A stretch of 64,000 nucleotides of DNA from CAG-791 sp000431495 (GTDB lineage: Bacteria > Bacillota > Clostridia > Lachnospirales > Lachnospiraceae), in the NCBI GenBank assembly GCA_052117605.1, contig JBQKIT010000010.1. One strand, 5' to 3'. A program made the translations under genes and the position numbers. Shown here piece after piece: positions 44,619 through 54,111 of the stretch. Numbering within the stretch: the first letter of the stretch is position 1; each line of letters opens with the position of its first letter. The notes beneath the pieces are model-generated. The model did no database searches. It was not told the DNA's origin and saw only the letters and a program-made list of their open reading frames with translations.

Positions 44619-46721
44619 TTGGGAAAAAGAGTATTTATTGCAGAAAAGCCAAGCGTGGCTAAGGATTTTGCAAAGGCCTTGCATGAGAACTTCACCAATC
44701 GGGACGGATATCAGGAGTCGGAGAATACGATTGTGACCTGGTGCTTCGGACATCTGGTCACCATGTGTTATCCGGAAGCCTATGACCCGAAGTATAAAAA
44801 GTGGTCGTTGGATACCATTCCGTTTATACCGGAACAGTATAAATATCAGGTCATTGATGACGCCGGAGTGCGCAGGCAGTTTAAAACCGTAAAGAGTATT
44901 CTTACCTCCGAGCAGGTGGACACGATCTATATCTGCACGGACTCCGGGCGTGAAGGCGAATACATCTACCGTCTGGTCGCCAATGAAGCGGGAGTGAAGA
45001 ACAAAAAGCAGCTTCGCGTCTGGATCGACTCCTTTACGGAATCCGAAATCCAGAGAGGAATTCGCGAGGCCAAGGATGACAGCGCCTATGACAATATGGG
45101 GGCGGCTGCGTATCTTCGTGCCAAGGAAGACTACCTGATGGGAATTAATTTCTCGAGGGCTCTTTCGTTAAAATATGCCGGAGGCATCCGCGATTTTCTT
45201 GGAATGGATCGCTGTGTCATCGCCGTGGGCCGCGTGATGACCTGTGTCCTTGGGATCATTGTTCGCAGGGAACGGGAAATCCGTTCCTTTGTAAAAACAC
45301 CGTTTTACCGGGTGATTGGAAGCTTTTCCATGGCAGGGGAAATCTTGGAAGCTTCCTCCTTTGACGCGGAGTGGTCGGCCAGGGAGGGGAGCAGATATTT
45401 CGAGTCGCCGCTTCTCTACCGGGAAAACGGCTTCCGGAAGGAAGAGGATGCGAGAGCCCTGATCGCTTATCTGAAGTCCGAAGAGGACGGAAACCCTGCA
45501 CCCTTTGTCCGGGGAATTACGAAGAAGCAGGAGAAGAAGAATCCGCCGCTTCTCTATAACCTTGCGGAGCTTCAGAATGATTGCTCGCGCTTTTTCAAGC
45601 TAAGCCCGGACCAGACGCTGGATGCTGCCCAGACCTTGTACGAGAGAAAGCTTACAACCTATCCAAGAACCGACGCCAGAGTTCTTTCTTCTGCGGTCGC
45701 GAAGGAAATCGATCACAATCTGAAGGGGGTCGGAAACCTTCCGCAGTACCGCTCCCTTGTCCGGACCATTGCGGAATCCGGCTCCTGGAAGAGCATCGGA
45801 AAGACGAAGTATACGAACGACAAGGCAATCACGGATCATTATGCGATCATACCGACCGGAGAAGGCCTGAATGGCCTGAAGGGTCTGACGCCGACACTGC
45901 AGAAGGTTTATGATCTGATCGTACGCCGGTTTCTTGCCATCTTTTATCCGGCGGCAGTGTTTGATAAAATGACGTTGCAGGTCGGAATCAAAAGTGAGAC
46001 GCTGACAGCCTCACTTCGTGTCTGTAAGGACAAGGGCTATCTGATCTGTCAGGATCGCGGAGGCGGCGACCCGGAAAATGCGGAGGAAGCCATGAACGCT
46101 TCCTCTGATCTCGAGGCACTGATCAAAAAGCTGAAAAAGGGAGATCCCTTATTCCTGCAGAAGCTGGACATCAAGGAAGGAGAGACCTCTCCGCCCAAGC
46201 GCTACACCGGCGGCAGCATGATTCTGACCATGGAGAACGCCGGGCAGTTCATCGAGGATGACGAGCTGCGTGAACAGATCAAGGGAGCCGGCATCGGAAC
46301 CAGTGCAACGCGCGCGGGAATTCTGGAGAAGCTGGTCAACAACCAGTACATTAACCTGAATGCGAAGACGCAGGTCTACACGCCGACGCAGCTTGGGGAA
46401 ATGATTTACGACACAGTATCTCTTTCCCTGAAGCCGCTTCTGGAGCCGAAGCTGACTGCGAGCTGGGAAAAGGGCCTCTCACAGGTTGCAGACGGGAGTA
46501 CGACAGAGGAAGAGTATACAAACAAGCTGGATGATTACGTGACCCGCAGAACCAATGCTGTCAAGACCTCCGATTATCGGGCGGTGCTGCAGCAGATGTA
46601 TCTGCAGGCTTCGCAGTTTTATCCGAAGGCCATGCATTTCAAGGCGAAATACAGCTACGGCAAGGCTTCCGGTAAAAGAGCGGCTGCAGGCAGACTGCAG
46701 CAGAAGGGAAAAGAGAAATGA
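44619..46721 (+). CDS. topB: Type IA DNA topoisomerase, TopB (topoisomerase III)-like
   Basis: A 700-residue topoisomerase. TOPRIM motifs are IAEKPSVAKDFAKA (E9) and ICTDSGREGEYIYRL, and the active-site Tyr348 is in KLTTYPRTDAR. ITDHYAIIPTG is typical of topoisomerase III, and there are no C-terminal zinc fingers. TTG 44619 is the start; AGGAG precedes it by a few bases. TopB copies often ride on conjugative elements, but the neighbours here are housekeeping genes, so this one looks chromosomal. The next gene overlaps its stop. Confidence 0.92.
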   Translation: MGKRVFIAEKPSVAKDFAKALHENFTNRDGYQESENTIVTWCFGHLVTMCYPEAYDPKYKKWSLDTIPFIPEQYKYQVIDDAGVRRQFKTVKSILTSEQVDTIYICTDSGREGEYIYRLVANEAGVKNKKQLRVWIDSFTESEIQRGIREAKDDSAYDNMGAAAYLRAKEDYLMGINFSRALSLKYAGGIRDFLGMDRCVIAVGRVMTCVLGIIVRREREIRSFVKTPFYRVIGSFSMAGEILEASSFDAEWSAREGSRYFESPLLYRENGFRKEEDARALIAYLKSEEDGNPAPFVRGITKKQEKKNPPLLYNLAELQNDCSRFFKLSPDQTLDAAQTLYERKLTTYPRTDARVLSSAVAKEIDHNLKGVGNLPQYRSLVRTIAESGSWKSIGKTKYTNDKAITDHYAIIPTGEGLNGLKGLTPTLQKVYDLIVRRFLAIFYPAAVFDKMTLQVGIKSETLTASLRVCKDKGYLICQDRGGGDPENAEEAMNASSDLEALIKKLKKGDPLFLQKLDIKEGETSPPKRYTGGSMILTMENAGQFIEDDELREQIKGAGIGTSATRAGILEKLVNNQYINLNAKTQVYTPTQLGEMIYDTVSLSLKPLLEPKLTASWEKGLSQVADGSTTEEEYTNKLDDYVTRRTNAVKTSDYRAVLQQMYLQASQFYPKAMHFKAKYSYGKASGKRAAAGRLQQKGKEK

Positions 46722-47389
46722 TCAAAGATTTTACACTGGAGCAGCTGGTTGATTTTAACGAGAGTATTGCCGGGGATTATCTGAAGGAGTACACCTATCC
46801 CTGGGAAGCGCTCCCTCACATTGAAGAAATCATTCTGGCAATCGGAAAATCTCTTCCGGAAGATCGTTTCGAAAAGCGCGGAGAGAACATCTGGATTGCC
46901 AAAAGGGCAGTCGTGTTTGATTCTGCTTATATTGCAGGTCCCTGCATTATTGATGAAGACGCGGAAATCCGCCAGTGTGCGTTCATACGCGGGAAGGCGC
47001 TGGTCGGAAAGGGCTGCGTTGTCGGCAATTCCTGTGAGCTGAAGAATGTCATTCTGTTCAACAAGTGCGAGGTACCGCATTACAACTATGTCGGCGATTC
47101 CATCCTTGGATTCCATGCCCATATGGGAGCAGGCTCCATTACCTCCAACATTAAGTCGGACCGGACGAATGTAGTTGTTCACGATGGGGAGGATTCTGCG
47201 GAAACAGGACTTCGCAAAATGGGCGCAATCCTTGGCGACTGGACGGAAATCGGCTGCAACAGCGTACTGAATCCGGGAACTGTGGTCGGGCGTCACACCA
47301 ATGTATATCCGCTTTCCATGGTTCGCGGCTGCATCGCGGCAAATCATATTTACAAAGACAGAGAACACGTAGCAGAGAAGCACAATTAA
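46718..47389 (+). CDS. Left-handed beta-helix (hexapeptide repeat) protein, nucleotidyltransferase-associated type
   Basis: A 223-residue protein. After an N-terminal helical part (1-60), hexapeptide-type repeats run through about 65-200 (AVVFDSAYIAGPCIIDEDAE, ALVGKGCVVGNSCEL). The conserved HYNYVGDSILGFHAHMGAGS resembles the acyltransferase half of GlmU-like UDP-GlcNAc pyrophosphorylases. There is no nucleotidyltransferase domain, so on its own it could be an acetyltransferase or a binding scaffold. ATG 46718 overlaps the topB stop by 4 bases. Confidence 0.82.
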   Translation: MIKDFTLEQLVDFNESIAGDYLKEYTYPWEALPHIEEIILAIGKSLPEDRFEKRGENIWIAKRAVVFDSAYIAGPCIIDEDAEIRQCAFIRGKALVGKGCVVGNSCELKNVILFNKCEVPHYNYVGDSILGFHAHMGAGSITSNIKSDRTNVVVHDGEDSAETGLRKMGAILGDWTEIGCNSVLNPGTVVGRHTNVYPLSMVRGCIAANHIYKDREHVAEKHN

Positions 47390-47420
47390 CAGCAGACAGT
47401 AAGAAAGAGAGGGCAGGATA

Positions 47421-48245
47421 ATGAACCGGCAGGTTACAGACATTGTCAAGGCAATCCGTGAAAAAACACAGATGGTTCCGAAGGTGGCACTGACCCTGGG
47501 ATCCGGGCTTGGCGGCTTCGCCGCTCATATTAACGTTGAAACGGAAATTTCCTATCGGGATCTTCCCGGCTTTCCGGTCTCCACGGCTCCGGGTCATGAC
47601 GGACGGTTTATTTTCGGTACCATCGGAGAAGGGGATCATGCGGTTCCGGTCGTCTGCATGAAGGGGCGCATTCATTTTTATGAGGGCTATGATCTTTCAC
47701 AGGTGGTGCTTCCGGCACGCGTCATGCATGCGCTTGGAGCGGAAATTCTGTTTCTGACCAATGCGGCAGGCGGAATCAACGAGAATTATCATCCGGGGTC
47801 TCTGGTCATGCTGACGGATCATATCAGCAGCTTTGTGCGAAACCCGCTCATCGGACCCAATGATGACGACGAGGGCGTCCGCTTCCCGGACATGTCTCAT
47901 GTTTATGATCTTGAACTGCAGGAGCTGATTCGCAGGACGGCAGAAGAGGACGGAATCGATCTGCAGGAGGGCATCTACGCCCAGTTCACAGGCCCCAGCT
48001 TTGAGACCCCTGCAGAAATTCGCATGCTGAAGGTTCTGGGCGCTGATCTTGTCGGCATGAGCACCGTTGTGGAGGCGATTACCGCAAGACATATGGGAAT
48101 GAGGGTCTGCTGCATTTCTCTGGTTACGAATATGTGCGCAGGACTGTCGGACAAGCTTCTTTCCGGGGATGATGTCATTGAGACGGCGGATGCGGCGGCA
48201 GAGTATTTCACGAGGCTGGTCAGGGATGCCATTCGCAGAATGTAA
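47421..48245 (+). CDS. Purine-nucleoside phosphorylase
   Basis: A 274-residue trimeric-type phosphorylase of the PunA/DeoD-II group: VALTLGSGLGGFA at the phosphate site, HDGRFIFGTIGEG, FLTNAAGGINENYHPGSLVM and the C-terminal SLVTNMCAGLS. It splits guanosine and inosine with phosphate in purine salvage. Length is normal. Confidence 0.93.
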   Translation: MNRQVTDIVKAIREKTQMVPKVALTLGSGLGGFAAHINVETEISYRDLPGFPVSTAPGHDGRFIFGTIGEGDHAVPVVCMKGRIHFYEGYDLSQVVLPARVMHALGAEILFLTNAAGGINENYHPGSLVMLTDHISSFVRNPLIGPNDDDEGVRFPDMSHVYDLELQELIRRTAEEDGIDLQEGIYAQFTGPSFETPAEIRMLKVLGADLVGMSTVVEAITARHMGMRVCCISLVTNMCAGLSDKLLSGDDVIETADAAAEYFTRLVRDAIRRM

Positions 48246-48290
48246 TCCTGTGGATCCGGCGAAGCCTGCAGGGACTGGAGGAACGGTTGT

Positions 48291-49997
48291 ATGAAGGAAG
48301 AAATTTCCGAGGGCATGTTTTATGTCGTCTTTCTGGTGATGTTTGTGCTCCTCGTTCAGATTTTCTGCAGCATCCGGGCAAAAAGAAATGAGGCGGCGCT
48401 GCTTGCCTGCCTGTCCGTAAATTTCGGGAAAATTCCGGATAAGAAAATGTCGCCGGAGCGCTATTCGAAGGTGCCTGCGTATTATCTTCGGCATCGTCCG
48501 GAGGATGAAATTGATGATATCACCTGGAACGATCTGGACATGGATCTTATCTATCACCGAATGGATTCCACACAGAGCGCGGCCGGAGAAGAGTATCTGT
48601 ACGCACTGCTTCGAAGCCCGGCCTCCGGAGTTCCGGGAAAAGACAGGCTGCAGATTCCTGCGGAAACCATCCGGTATTTTGAAGAGGAGAAGAACCGATC
48701 TGTCCGAACAGGTCTTGCGGCTTCCCTGCATCGCTTCGGGCATGCAGGGAAGTATTCTCTGTATGAATATATGGAAATGCTGGGCGATGTCCCGGAAGAA
48801 AGCAATCTGGTCCATGCCCCGGCATTTCTGCTTCCCCTGGTTTCTGTTCTGATTCTGTTTCAGAGTGTCCAGGCAGGAGTTCTGTGCCTTATCGGCTCCC
48901 TCGTCATCAATATGATTACCTATTACCGGCGGAAGGGACAGATTGATCCTTACCTTGTGACTCTGGGCTATCTTCTCCGGATGATGAAATGTGCAGATGA
49001 GGTGGTGAAATCCGGCTGCCCGGTGCTTTCCGAGGAAATCGACTCCCTGAAATCCCTGAAGCCGGTTTTTGACCGGTTCCGAAGGGGAAGCGGTGTTGTG
49101 CTTTCCGGAACCTCCGTGTCTACCGGGAACCCGCTCGACATCCTGATGGATTATATCCGTATTCTGTTTCATCTGGACCTGATCCGTTTTAATTCCATGC
49201 TCAGGCTCGTTCTGCAGCATCTGGAGGAAATGGATACGGCTCTGACACAGCTTGGAAGAATCGATACCGCGATCGCACTGGCCTCCTTTGAAAGGAGTCT
49301 CCCCGAAACCTGTCTGCCGGAGTTTTCGGAAGAGGGAGGACTGTCCTTCTGTGACATGTACCATCCGCTTCTTTTGAAGCCTGTGGCGAACAGCCTGGAT
49401 GCGAAACGCCCGGTACTTCTTACGGGCTCCAACGCTTCCGGAAAATCCACCTTCCTGAAGGGAACGGCGCTTTGTGCGATCTTCGCGCAGACGATCGGAT
49501 TCTGTCCCGCCGCCTCCTACAGGGGGGCTCATTACCGGATTCGTTCCTCCATGGCACTTCGTGACAGCCTTTCGAACGGAGAGAGCTATTTTATGGTGGA
49601 AATCCGCTCGCTTAAGAGAATCGCGGATCTGTCCCGGGATTCCGGAAGAAAGGTCCTTTGCTTTGTGGACGAGGTGCTGCGCGGAACCAACACCATTGAG
49701 CGCATTGCAGCCTCCTCTGAGATCCTGCATGCTTTGGCGGAACGGGGCGTTCTATGTTTTGCGGCTACGCATGACATGGAGCTGACGCAGCTTCTTTCCG
49801 ATGAGTATGACAATTATCATTTCGAAGAAGAACTGCAGAACGGAGATGTCGTGTTCTCCTACCAGCTGCACAGAGGGCGGGCAGAGACACGAAATGCCAT
49901 TCGGCTTCTGGACGCCGTTGGATTTGATTCGGATGTTACGAGCCGCGCAAGAAAGCGCGCTGAGGAATTTGAGAAAACAGGAGTATGGGTAAAATAA
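48291..49997 (+). CDS. MutS-family ATPase with predicted membrane segments
   Basis: A 568-residue protein. Its C-terminal half (about 345-568) is a MutS ATPase: Walker A LTGSNASGKSTF (377-388) and Walker B VLCFVDEVLRGT (455-466), with signature ESYFMVEIRSL between and a THD motif at 493-495. The N-terminal mismatch-binding and connector domains are missing. Instead there is a hydrophobic segment at 9-28 and a hairpin of hydrophobic segments at about 177-210. A core-like helical region (220-340) remains. It is therefore probably membrane-tethered and not a classical mismatch repair protein. Known in Clostridia and Bacteroidetes, but uncharacterised. Confidence 0.85.
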   Translation: MKEEISEGMFYVVFLVMFVLLVQIFCSIRAKRNEAALLACLSVNFGKIPDKKMSPERYSKVPAYYLRHRPEDEIDDITWNDLDMDLIYHRMDSTQSAAGEEYLYALLRSPASGVPGKDRLQIPAETIRYFEEEKNRSVRTGLAASLHRFGHAGKYSLYEYMEMLGDVPEESNLVHAPAFLLPLVSVLILFQSVQAGVLCLIGSLVINMITYYRRKGQIDPYLVTLGYLLRMMKCADEVVKSGCPVLSEEIDSLKSLKPVFDRFRRGSGVVLSGTSVSTGNPLDILMDYIRILFHLDLIRFNSMLRLVLQHLEEMDTALTQLGRIDTAIALASFERSLPETCLPEFSEEGGLSFCDMYHPLLLKPVANSLDAKRPVLLTGSNASGKSTFLKGTALCAIFAQTIGFCPAASYRGAHYRIRSSMALRDSLSNGESYFMVEIRSLKRIADLSRDSGRKVLCFVDEVLRGTNTIERIAASSEILHALAERGVLCFAATHDMELTQLLSDEYDNYHFEEELQNGDVVFSYQLHRGRAETRNAIRLLDAVGFDSDVTSRARKRAEEFEKTGVWVK

Positions 49998-49998
49998 T

Positions 49999-50493
49999 AT
50001 GCATGTGATCATTTACAGTGACGGTGCGGCCAGGGGAAATCCGGACGGACCGGGCGGATACGGTGCCGTCATTCAATACACCGATCGAAACGGCATTTTG
50101 CATGAGCGCGAGTTTTCAGAGGGCTTTCACCCAACGACAAACAATCGGATGGAGCTTCTCGGCGCCATCACCGCGTTGGAGGCATTGAACCGCCCCTGCG
50201 AGGTGGACCTGTATTCGGATTCCAGCTATGTCATCAATGCCTTTGAAAAGAACTGGATCGCCTCCTGGAAGAAAAACGGATGGAGAACCGCCTCGAAGGC
50301 TCCGGTTAAGAATCAGGACCTCTGGAAGAGGCTTCTGGAGGCAGCGGCGCCGCATCAGATTTCCTGGCACTGGGTCAAGGGCCATGCCGGACAGGAAATG
50401 AATGAGCGCTGCGATCAGCTGGCAACGGCTGCTGCGGATCAGATGTACAATCAGAAAAAGCCGAATCTGGATCCCATGACAGCAAAAGCATAG
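49999..50493 (+). CDS. rnhA: Ribonuclease HI
   Basis: A 164-residue RNase HI with the four acidic residues in IYSDGAARGNPDGPGGYGA, NRMELLGAITALEAL, LYSDSSYVI and the HAGQEMNERCDQLA segment. It degrades RNA in RNA-DNA hybrids. It starts 1 base after the MutS-like gene stop, so the pair is co-transcribed. Length is normal, with a short polar tail. Confidence 0.95.
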   Translation: MHVIIYSDGAARGNPDGPGGYGAVIQYTDRNGILHEREFSEGFHPTTNNRMELLGAITALEALNRPCEVDLYSDSSYVINAFEKNWIASWKKNGWRTASKAPVKNQDLWKRLLEAAAPHQISWHWVKGHAGQEMNERCDQLATAAADQMYNQKKPNLDPMTAKA

Positions 50494-50551
50494 AATACAG
50501 CATAAAATACAGCGGCAAAGACAACCAATCAGAAGAAGAACGAGGAATCAT

Positions 50552-51001
50552 ATGGCAGAGAACAGAGAACAGACCATTCGCATTCTGTATCACAGCAATG
50601 AAATCGATCATTTAACCTATGTAGATGGGAAAAGTGACTGGATCGACCTTCGCGCGGCGAAGGAATACCGGCTGAAGGCAGGAGAGTTTGCACTGATTGA
50701 TCTTGGAGTCAGTGTAAAGCTCCCGGAGGGCTATGAAATGATCACCGCGCCCAGATCTTCCACCTTTAAGAATTACGGGCTTATTCAGTCCAACGGCATC
50801 GGTGTGGTGGATGAGTCCTACTGCGGCGACGGAGACGTTCTGAAAATGCCGGTTTATGCAACCAGGGATACGGTGGTTCATGTCAATGACAGAATCTGCC
50901 AGTTCCGGATTCAGGAGCATCAGCCCCGAATCGTGTTTGAGGAAGTGCAGACCCTTGGAGGTTCTGACCGCGGCGGATTCGGAAGCACAGGGCTGCAGTG
51001 A
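50552..51001 (+). CDS. dut: dUTP diphosphatase (trimeric type)
   Basis: A 149-residue protein with the five dUTPase motifs: DLRAAKEYRLKAGEFALIDLG (shortened view), APRSSTF, NGIGVVDESYCGD, DRICQFRI and the C-terminal GGSDRGGFGSTG. The third motif has Cys where many enzymes have Arg. It removes dUTP and supplies dUMP. It stands 58 bases after rnhA. Confidence 0.92.
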   Translation: MAENREQTIRILYHSNEIDHLTYVDGKSDWIDLRAAKEYRLKAGEFALIDLGVSVKLPEGYEMITAPRSSTFKNYGLIQSNGIGVVDESYCGDGDVLKMPVYATRDTVVHVNDRICQFRIQEHQPRIVFEEVQTLGGSDRGGFGSTGLQ

Positions 51002-51034
51002 CGCAGGACATCAGGAAGAATTGGAAAAGAAGAT

Positions 51035-51481
51035 ATGAGCTATCAGACACAGAACGAATTGGAACATTTTGTATTTGAAGAAGCGGTTGTTCAGGACTTT
51101 CGTCCTTCGCCGGGAGGATTTACGCTTCTCCTTGATAATGTGCGGATTCTTCCGGAGAACTCGACCAATCGTGACATCCGCACCATGCGGTGCAATGAGA
51201 TGACGCTGAAGATTGAGGGCGGAACGATCCGGGGACTTTTCGAGGAGGCCTATCGGCTGTACGATGCGGATTTTCATCTGGTTCAGGAATTGCCGGAACG
51301 TCAGTGCCCTCCGGAAGAATGGGAGAATCTGCTGAAAATGCTCTCTGGCTGCGAGCTGGATGAAATTACCGGAGATGAAAAGGGATATACGGTCTGTATT
51401 CGCGGAGAAGACCACACCTATCGCCTGGAGCTTTCCGGAACCGGAGACCGGGAATGCTGGGAGAAGTACCTGAATCTGTGA
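51035..51481 (+). CDS. Conserved-looking hypothetical protein
   Basis: A 148-residue soluble protein of alternating beta strands and charged turns; no signal peptide, membrane segment or catalytic motif is seen and I do not recognise a family. Codon use and ribosome binding site (GGAAAAGAAG region before ATG 51035) are like its neighbours. It lies 33 bases after dut and 18 before the dehydrogenase gene, so is probably in their transcript. Confidence 0.7.
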   Translation: MSYQTQNELEHFVFEEAVVQDFRPSPGGFTLLLDNVRILPENSTNRDIRTMRCNEMTLKIEGGTIRGLFEEAYRLYDADFHLVQELPERQCPPEEWENLLKMLSGCELDEITGDEKGYTVCIRGEDHTYRLELSGTGDRECWEKYLNL

Positions 51482-51499
51482 GATCAGAGAGGAATCGCA

Positions 51500-52513
51500 A
51501 TGAGCAAGATCTATGTTATGGCACCATTTACAGAGGCTCAGACAGAGCAATTAAAGCAGCTGGCGTCTGCGTATCAGGATGAGCTGTTTTTCTCCACGGG
51601 TAAGCTCTCCATGTCAGGACTTGGCGCAGCTCTTTCCGGAGAAAAGGAACCGGTTTCCCTTTCGGAGGTCGATGCGGTCATCGGAAATGTGCCGGCCAAG
51701 CGTCTTCAGGAAGCTTCGGCAAAAGAAGCGCTCCGTCTTTCGTGGATGCAGCTGAATTCGTCCGGTGCGGACGCCTATGTCAAAGAGGGAATTCTTCCGG
51801 CAGGCACGGTTCTTACCAGTGCAACCGGAGCATACGGCGTCGGAATTGCGGAGTACATGGTATGCATGCTTCTGAATATGATGAAGAAGGTTCCGGCCTA
51901 TCTGGAAGATCAGAAGAAGCATCTCTGGACCGATGAAGGAATGGTAACCACCCCATTTGGAAAGCGCGTTCTGGTAGTGGGCTGCGGGAACATCGGAATG
52001 GAATTTGCCGGAAGAATGAGGGCTTTTGGCTGTACTCTGGTCGGAATCCGAAGAAGAGAGGGAAAATGCCCGGAGGAGTTCGATGAGATGCATACGCTCC
52101 CGGAGCTTGGGGAAGAGGCGGCAAAGGCAGATGTCATTGCCCTGTGCCTTCCGGGAACCCCGGAGACCTTCCATCTGTTTGGCAGGGAGCTGCTTTCCTC
52201 CTGCCGGGAAGGAGCTTACCTGATCAATGTCGGGCGTGGAAATGTCATTGACAACAGGGCACTTGCGGAAGAGGCGATTGCCTCAAGGTTTTCCGGAATC
52301 TGGCTGGATGTCTGCGAGGAGGAGCCGCTGCCGGGGAATGATCCACTCTACGGGCTGCAAAATCTTCTTCTTACGCCTCATATTACAGGAGGCTTTCATC
52401 TGGATCTTACCCTGCAGAATATTTTCGACATCTCCATGCATAACTACAGGGCATTTCACGGGGAAGGCGATTACATTAGCGTAGTGGACCGCAGCACCGG
52501 CTATTGCAGATAG
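51500..52513 (+). CDS. D-2-hydroxyacid dehydrogenase family protein
   Basis: A 337-residue protein with the NAD fold VLVVGCGNIGMEFAGRMRAF, ATGAYGVGIAEYMVCMLLN, and the catalytic His near LLLTPHITGGF. The substrate-binding N-terminus is poorly conserved, so the 2-hydroxyacid is unknown. Distinct from SerA at 39235, it lacks an ACT domain. It stands alone before the gltX promoter. Confidence 0.88.
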   Translation: MSKIYVMAPFTEAQTEQLKQLASAYQDELFFSTGKLSMSGLGAALSGEKEPVSLSEVDAVIGNVPAKRLQEASAKEALRLSWMQLNSSGADAYVKEGILPAGTVLTSATGAYGVGIAEYMVCMLLNMMKKVPAYLEDQKKHLWTDEGMVTTPFGKRVLVVGCGNIGMEFAGRMRAFGCTLVGIRRREGKCPEEFDEMHTLPELGEEAAKADVIALCLPGTPETFHLFGRELLSSCREGAYLINVGRGNVIDNRALAEEAIASRFSGIWLDVCEEEPLPGNDPLYGLQNLLLTPHITGGFHLDLTLQNIFDISMHNYRAFHGEGDYISVVDRSTGYCR

Positions 52514-52537
52514 CTTTCCCTTCCGGTGCCTCTTGTT

Positions 52538-52566
52538 TTGCAAAAAGGCGTCGGCAGGAATATACT
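52538..52566 (+). promoter_or_regulatory. Putative sigma-A promoter of gltX
   Basis: TTGCAA (52538-52543) and TATACT (52561-52566) are 17 bases apart, 64 bases before the gltX start. Confidence 0.6.
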
Positions 52567-52629
52567 CATTCTTAAATATCACGAGACACAGCAAAGGTTG
52601 TCCGTGAGCAGAAAGGAAACACGAAAATC

Positions 52630-54087
52630 ATGTCAGTAAAAATCAGAACTCGTTATGCTCCCAGTCCGACAGGCAGAATGCATGTCGGCAATCTCCGTAC
52701 GGCATTGTATGCTTACCTGATCGCCAAGCACGAGGATGGTGATTTCATCCTCCGGATCGAGGATACCGATCAGGAACGTTATGTGGAGGGGGCTGTCGAT
52801 ATCATCAACCGCACCATGAAGCAGACGGGGCTTCTTCCCGATGAATCGCCGGACCTTGGCGGGCCGGTTGGACCCTATGTTCAGTCGGAGCGTGTCCGCA
52901 GCGGGCTGTATATGAAGTATGCGAAGGAGTTGATCGAAAAGGGAGAAGCGTATTACTGCTTCTGCACCCCTGAGCGGCTGGACAGCCTGAAGCAGGAGGT
53001 GGACGGCAAGGAGATCAGTGTTTATGACAAGCACTGCCTCTCACTTTCCAAAGAAGAGGTGGAAGCCAATCTTGCGGCAGGAAAGCCGTTTGTCATTCGT
53101 CAGAACAATCCCAGAGAGGGCTCCACGACCTTCCACGATGAGCTTTACGGAGACATCACGGTAGACAACAGCGAGCTCGATGACATGATCCTCATCAAGT
53201 CGGATGGCTTCCCGACCTATAATTTCGCAAACGTGGTCGATGATCATCTGATGGGAATCACGCATGTCGTTCGCGGAAACGAATATATTTCCTCCAGTCC
53301 GAAGTACAATCGTCTGTATGAGGCCTTTGGCTGGGAGGTTCCGAAGTACATTCACTGCCCTCTGATTACCGATGCCGATCACAAGAAGCTTTCCAAGAGA
53401 AGCGGCTATTCCTCCTATGAGGATCTGATCGAACAGGGCTTTCTTCCGCAGGCGGTCGTCAATTTTATTGCACTGCTTGGCTGGTCTCCGGATTCGGATC
53501 GCGAGATCTTTACGCTGGAGGAGTTGGTAAAGGAATTCGATTATCACCGCATTGGAAAATCTCCGGCGGTTTTTGACTATACCAAGCTTCGCTGGATGAA
53601 CGGAGAGTATTTAAAGGCAATGGCTCCGGACGAATTTTATCATCTGGCAGAGCCTTATCTGAAGGCGGTTCTTCATAAGGAAAATCTGGATCTTTCCGTC
53701 ATTGCGGAGCTGGTCCGCACCAGAATTGAGGTATTCCCGGACATTACGGAGATGGTTGATTTCTTCGAGGAGCTGCCGGACTACGATGCTTCTATGTTCG
53801 AGAACAAGAAGCAGAAGGCAACCTGTGAGAACAGTCTGCAGATTCTGAAGGATTTTGTTCCGATTCTGAAGGAGCAGGAGATCTTTACCAATGATGCTCT
53901 TTTTGAAAAGGTATCTGCCTATGCAGAGGAGAAGGAACTGAAGAACAAGACCGTAATCTGGGCTCTTCGCATTGCCGTTTCCGGAAAGGCCGTCACTCCT
54001 GCCGGAGCAACACAGATCATGGAAATTATCGGAAAGGAAGAAACCCTTTCCCGCATGGAAACTGCAATCGGCAAGCTCTCTGTCTGA
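52630..54087 (+). CDS. gltX: Glutamyl-tRNA synthetase
   Basis: A 485-residue class I synthetase with the HIGH-type YAPSPTGRMHVGNLRTALYA and the KMSKS-type HKKLSKRSGYSSY. Length and layout match non-discriminating or discriminating bacterial GluRS; the two cannot be separated here. ATG 52630 follows AAAGGAAACACG. Confidence 0.95.
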   Translation: MSVKIRTRYAPSPTGRMHVGNLRTALYAYLIAKHEDGDFILRIEDTDQERYVEGAVDIINRTMKQTGLLPDESPDLGGPVGPYVQSERVRSGLYMKYAKELIEKGEAYYCFCTPERLDSLKQEVDGKEISVYDKHCLSLSKEEVEANLAAGKPFVIRQNNPREGSTTFHDELYGDITVDNSELDDMILIKSDGFPTYNFANVVDDHLMGITHVVRGNEYISSSPKYNRLYEAFGWEVPKYIHCPLITDADHKKLSKRSGYSSYEDLIEQGFLPQAVVNFIALLGWSPDSDREIFTLEELVKEFDYHRIGKSPAVFDYTKLRWMNGEYLKAMAPDEFYHLAEPYLKAVLHKENLDLSVIAELVRTRIEVFPDITEMVDFFEELPDYDASMFENKKQKATCENSLQILKDFVPILKEQEIFTNDALFEKVSAYAEEKELKNKTVIWALRIAVSGKAVTPAGATQIMEIIGKEETLSRMETAIGKLSV

Positions 54088-54111
54088 TGCAGAATTTCTG
54101 ATGTAATTCTG

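Noticed and set aside
44619..46721. topB as a marker of an integrated conjugative element
   Set aside because: No relaxase, coupling protein, integrase or att-like repeats lie near it; neighbours are asd, a beta-helix protein and purine salvage.
47697..49730. A 677-codon open frame on the - strand opposite the MutS-like gene
   Set aside because: Same reason: the + strand has a clear ATPase; the - strand translation is rich in His, Arg and Cys with no motif.
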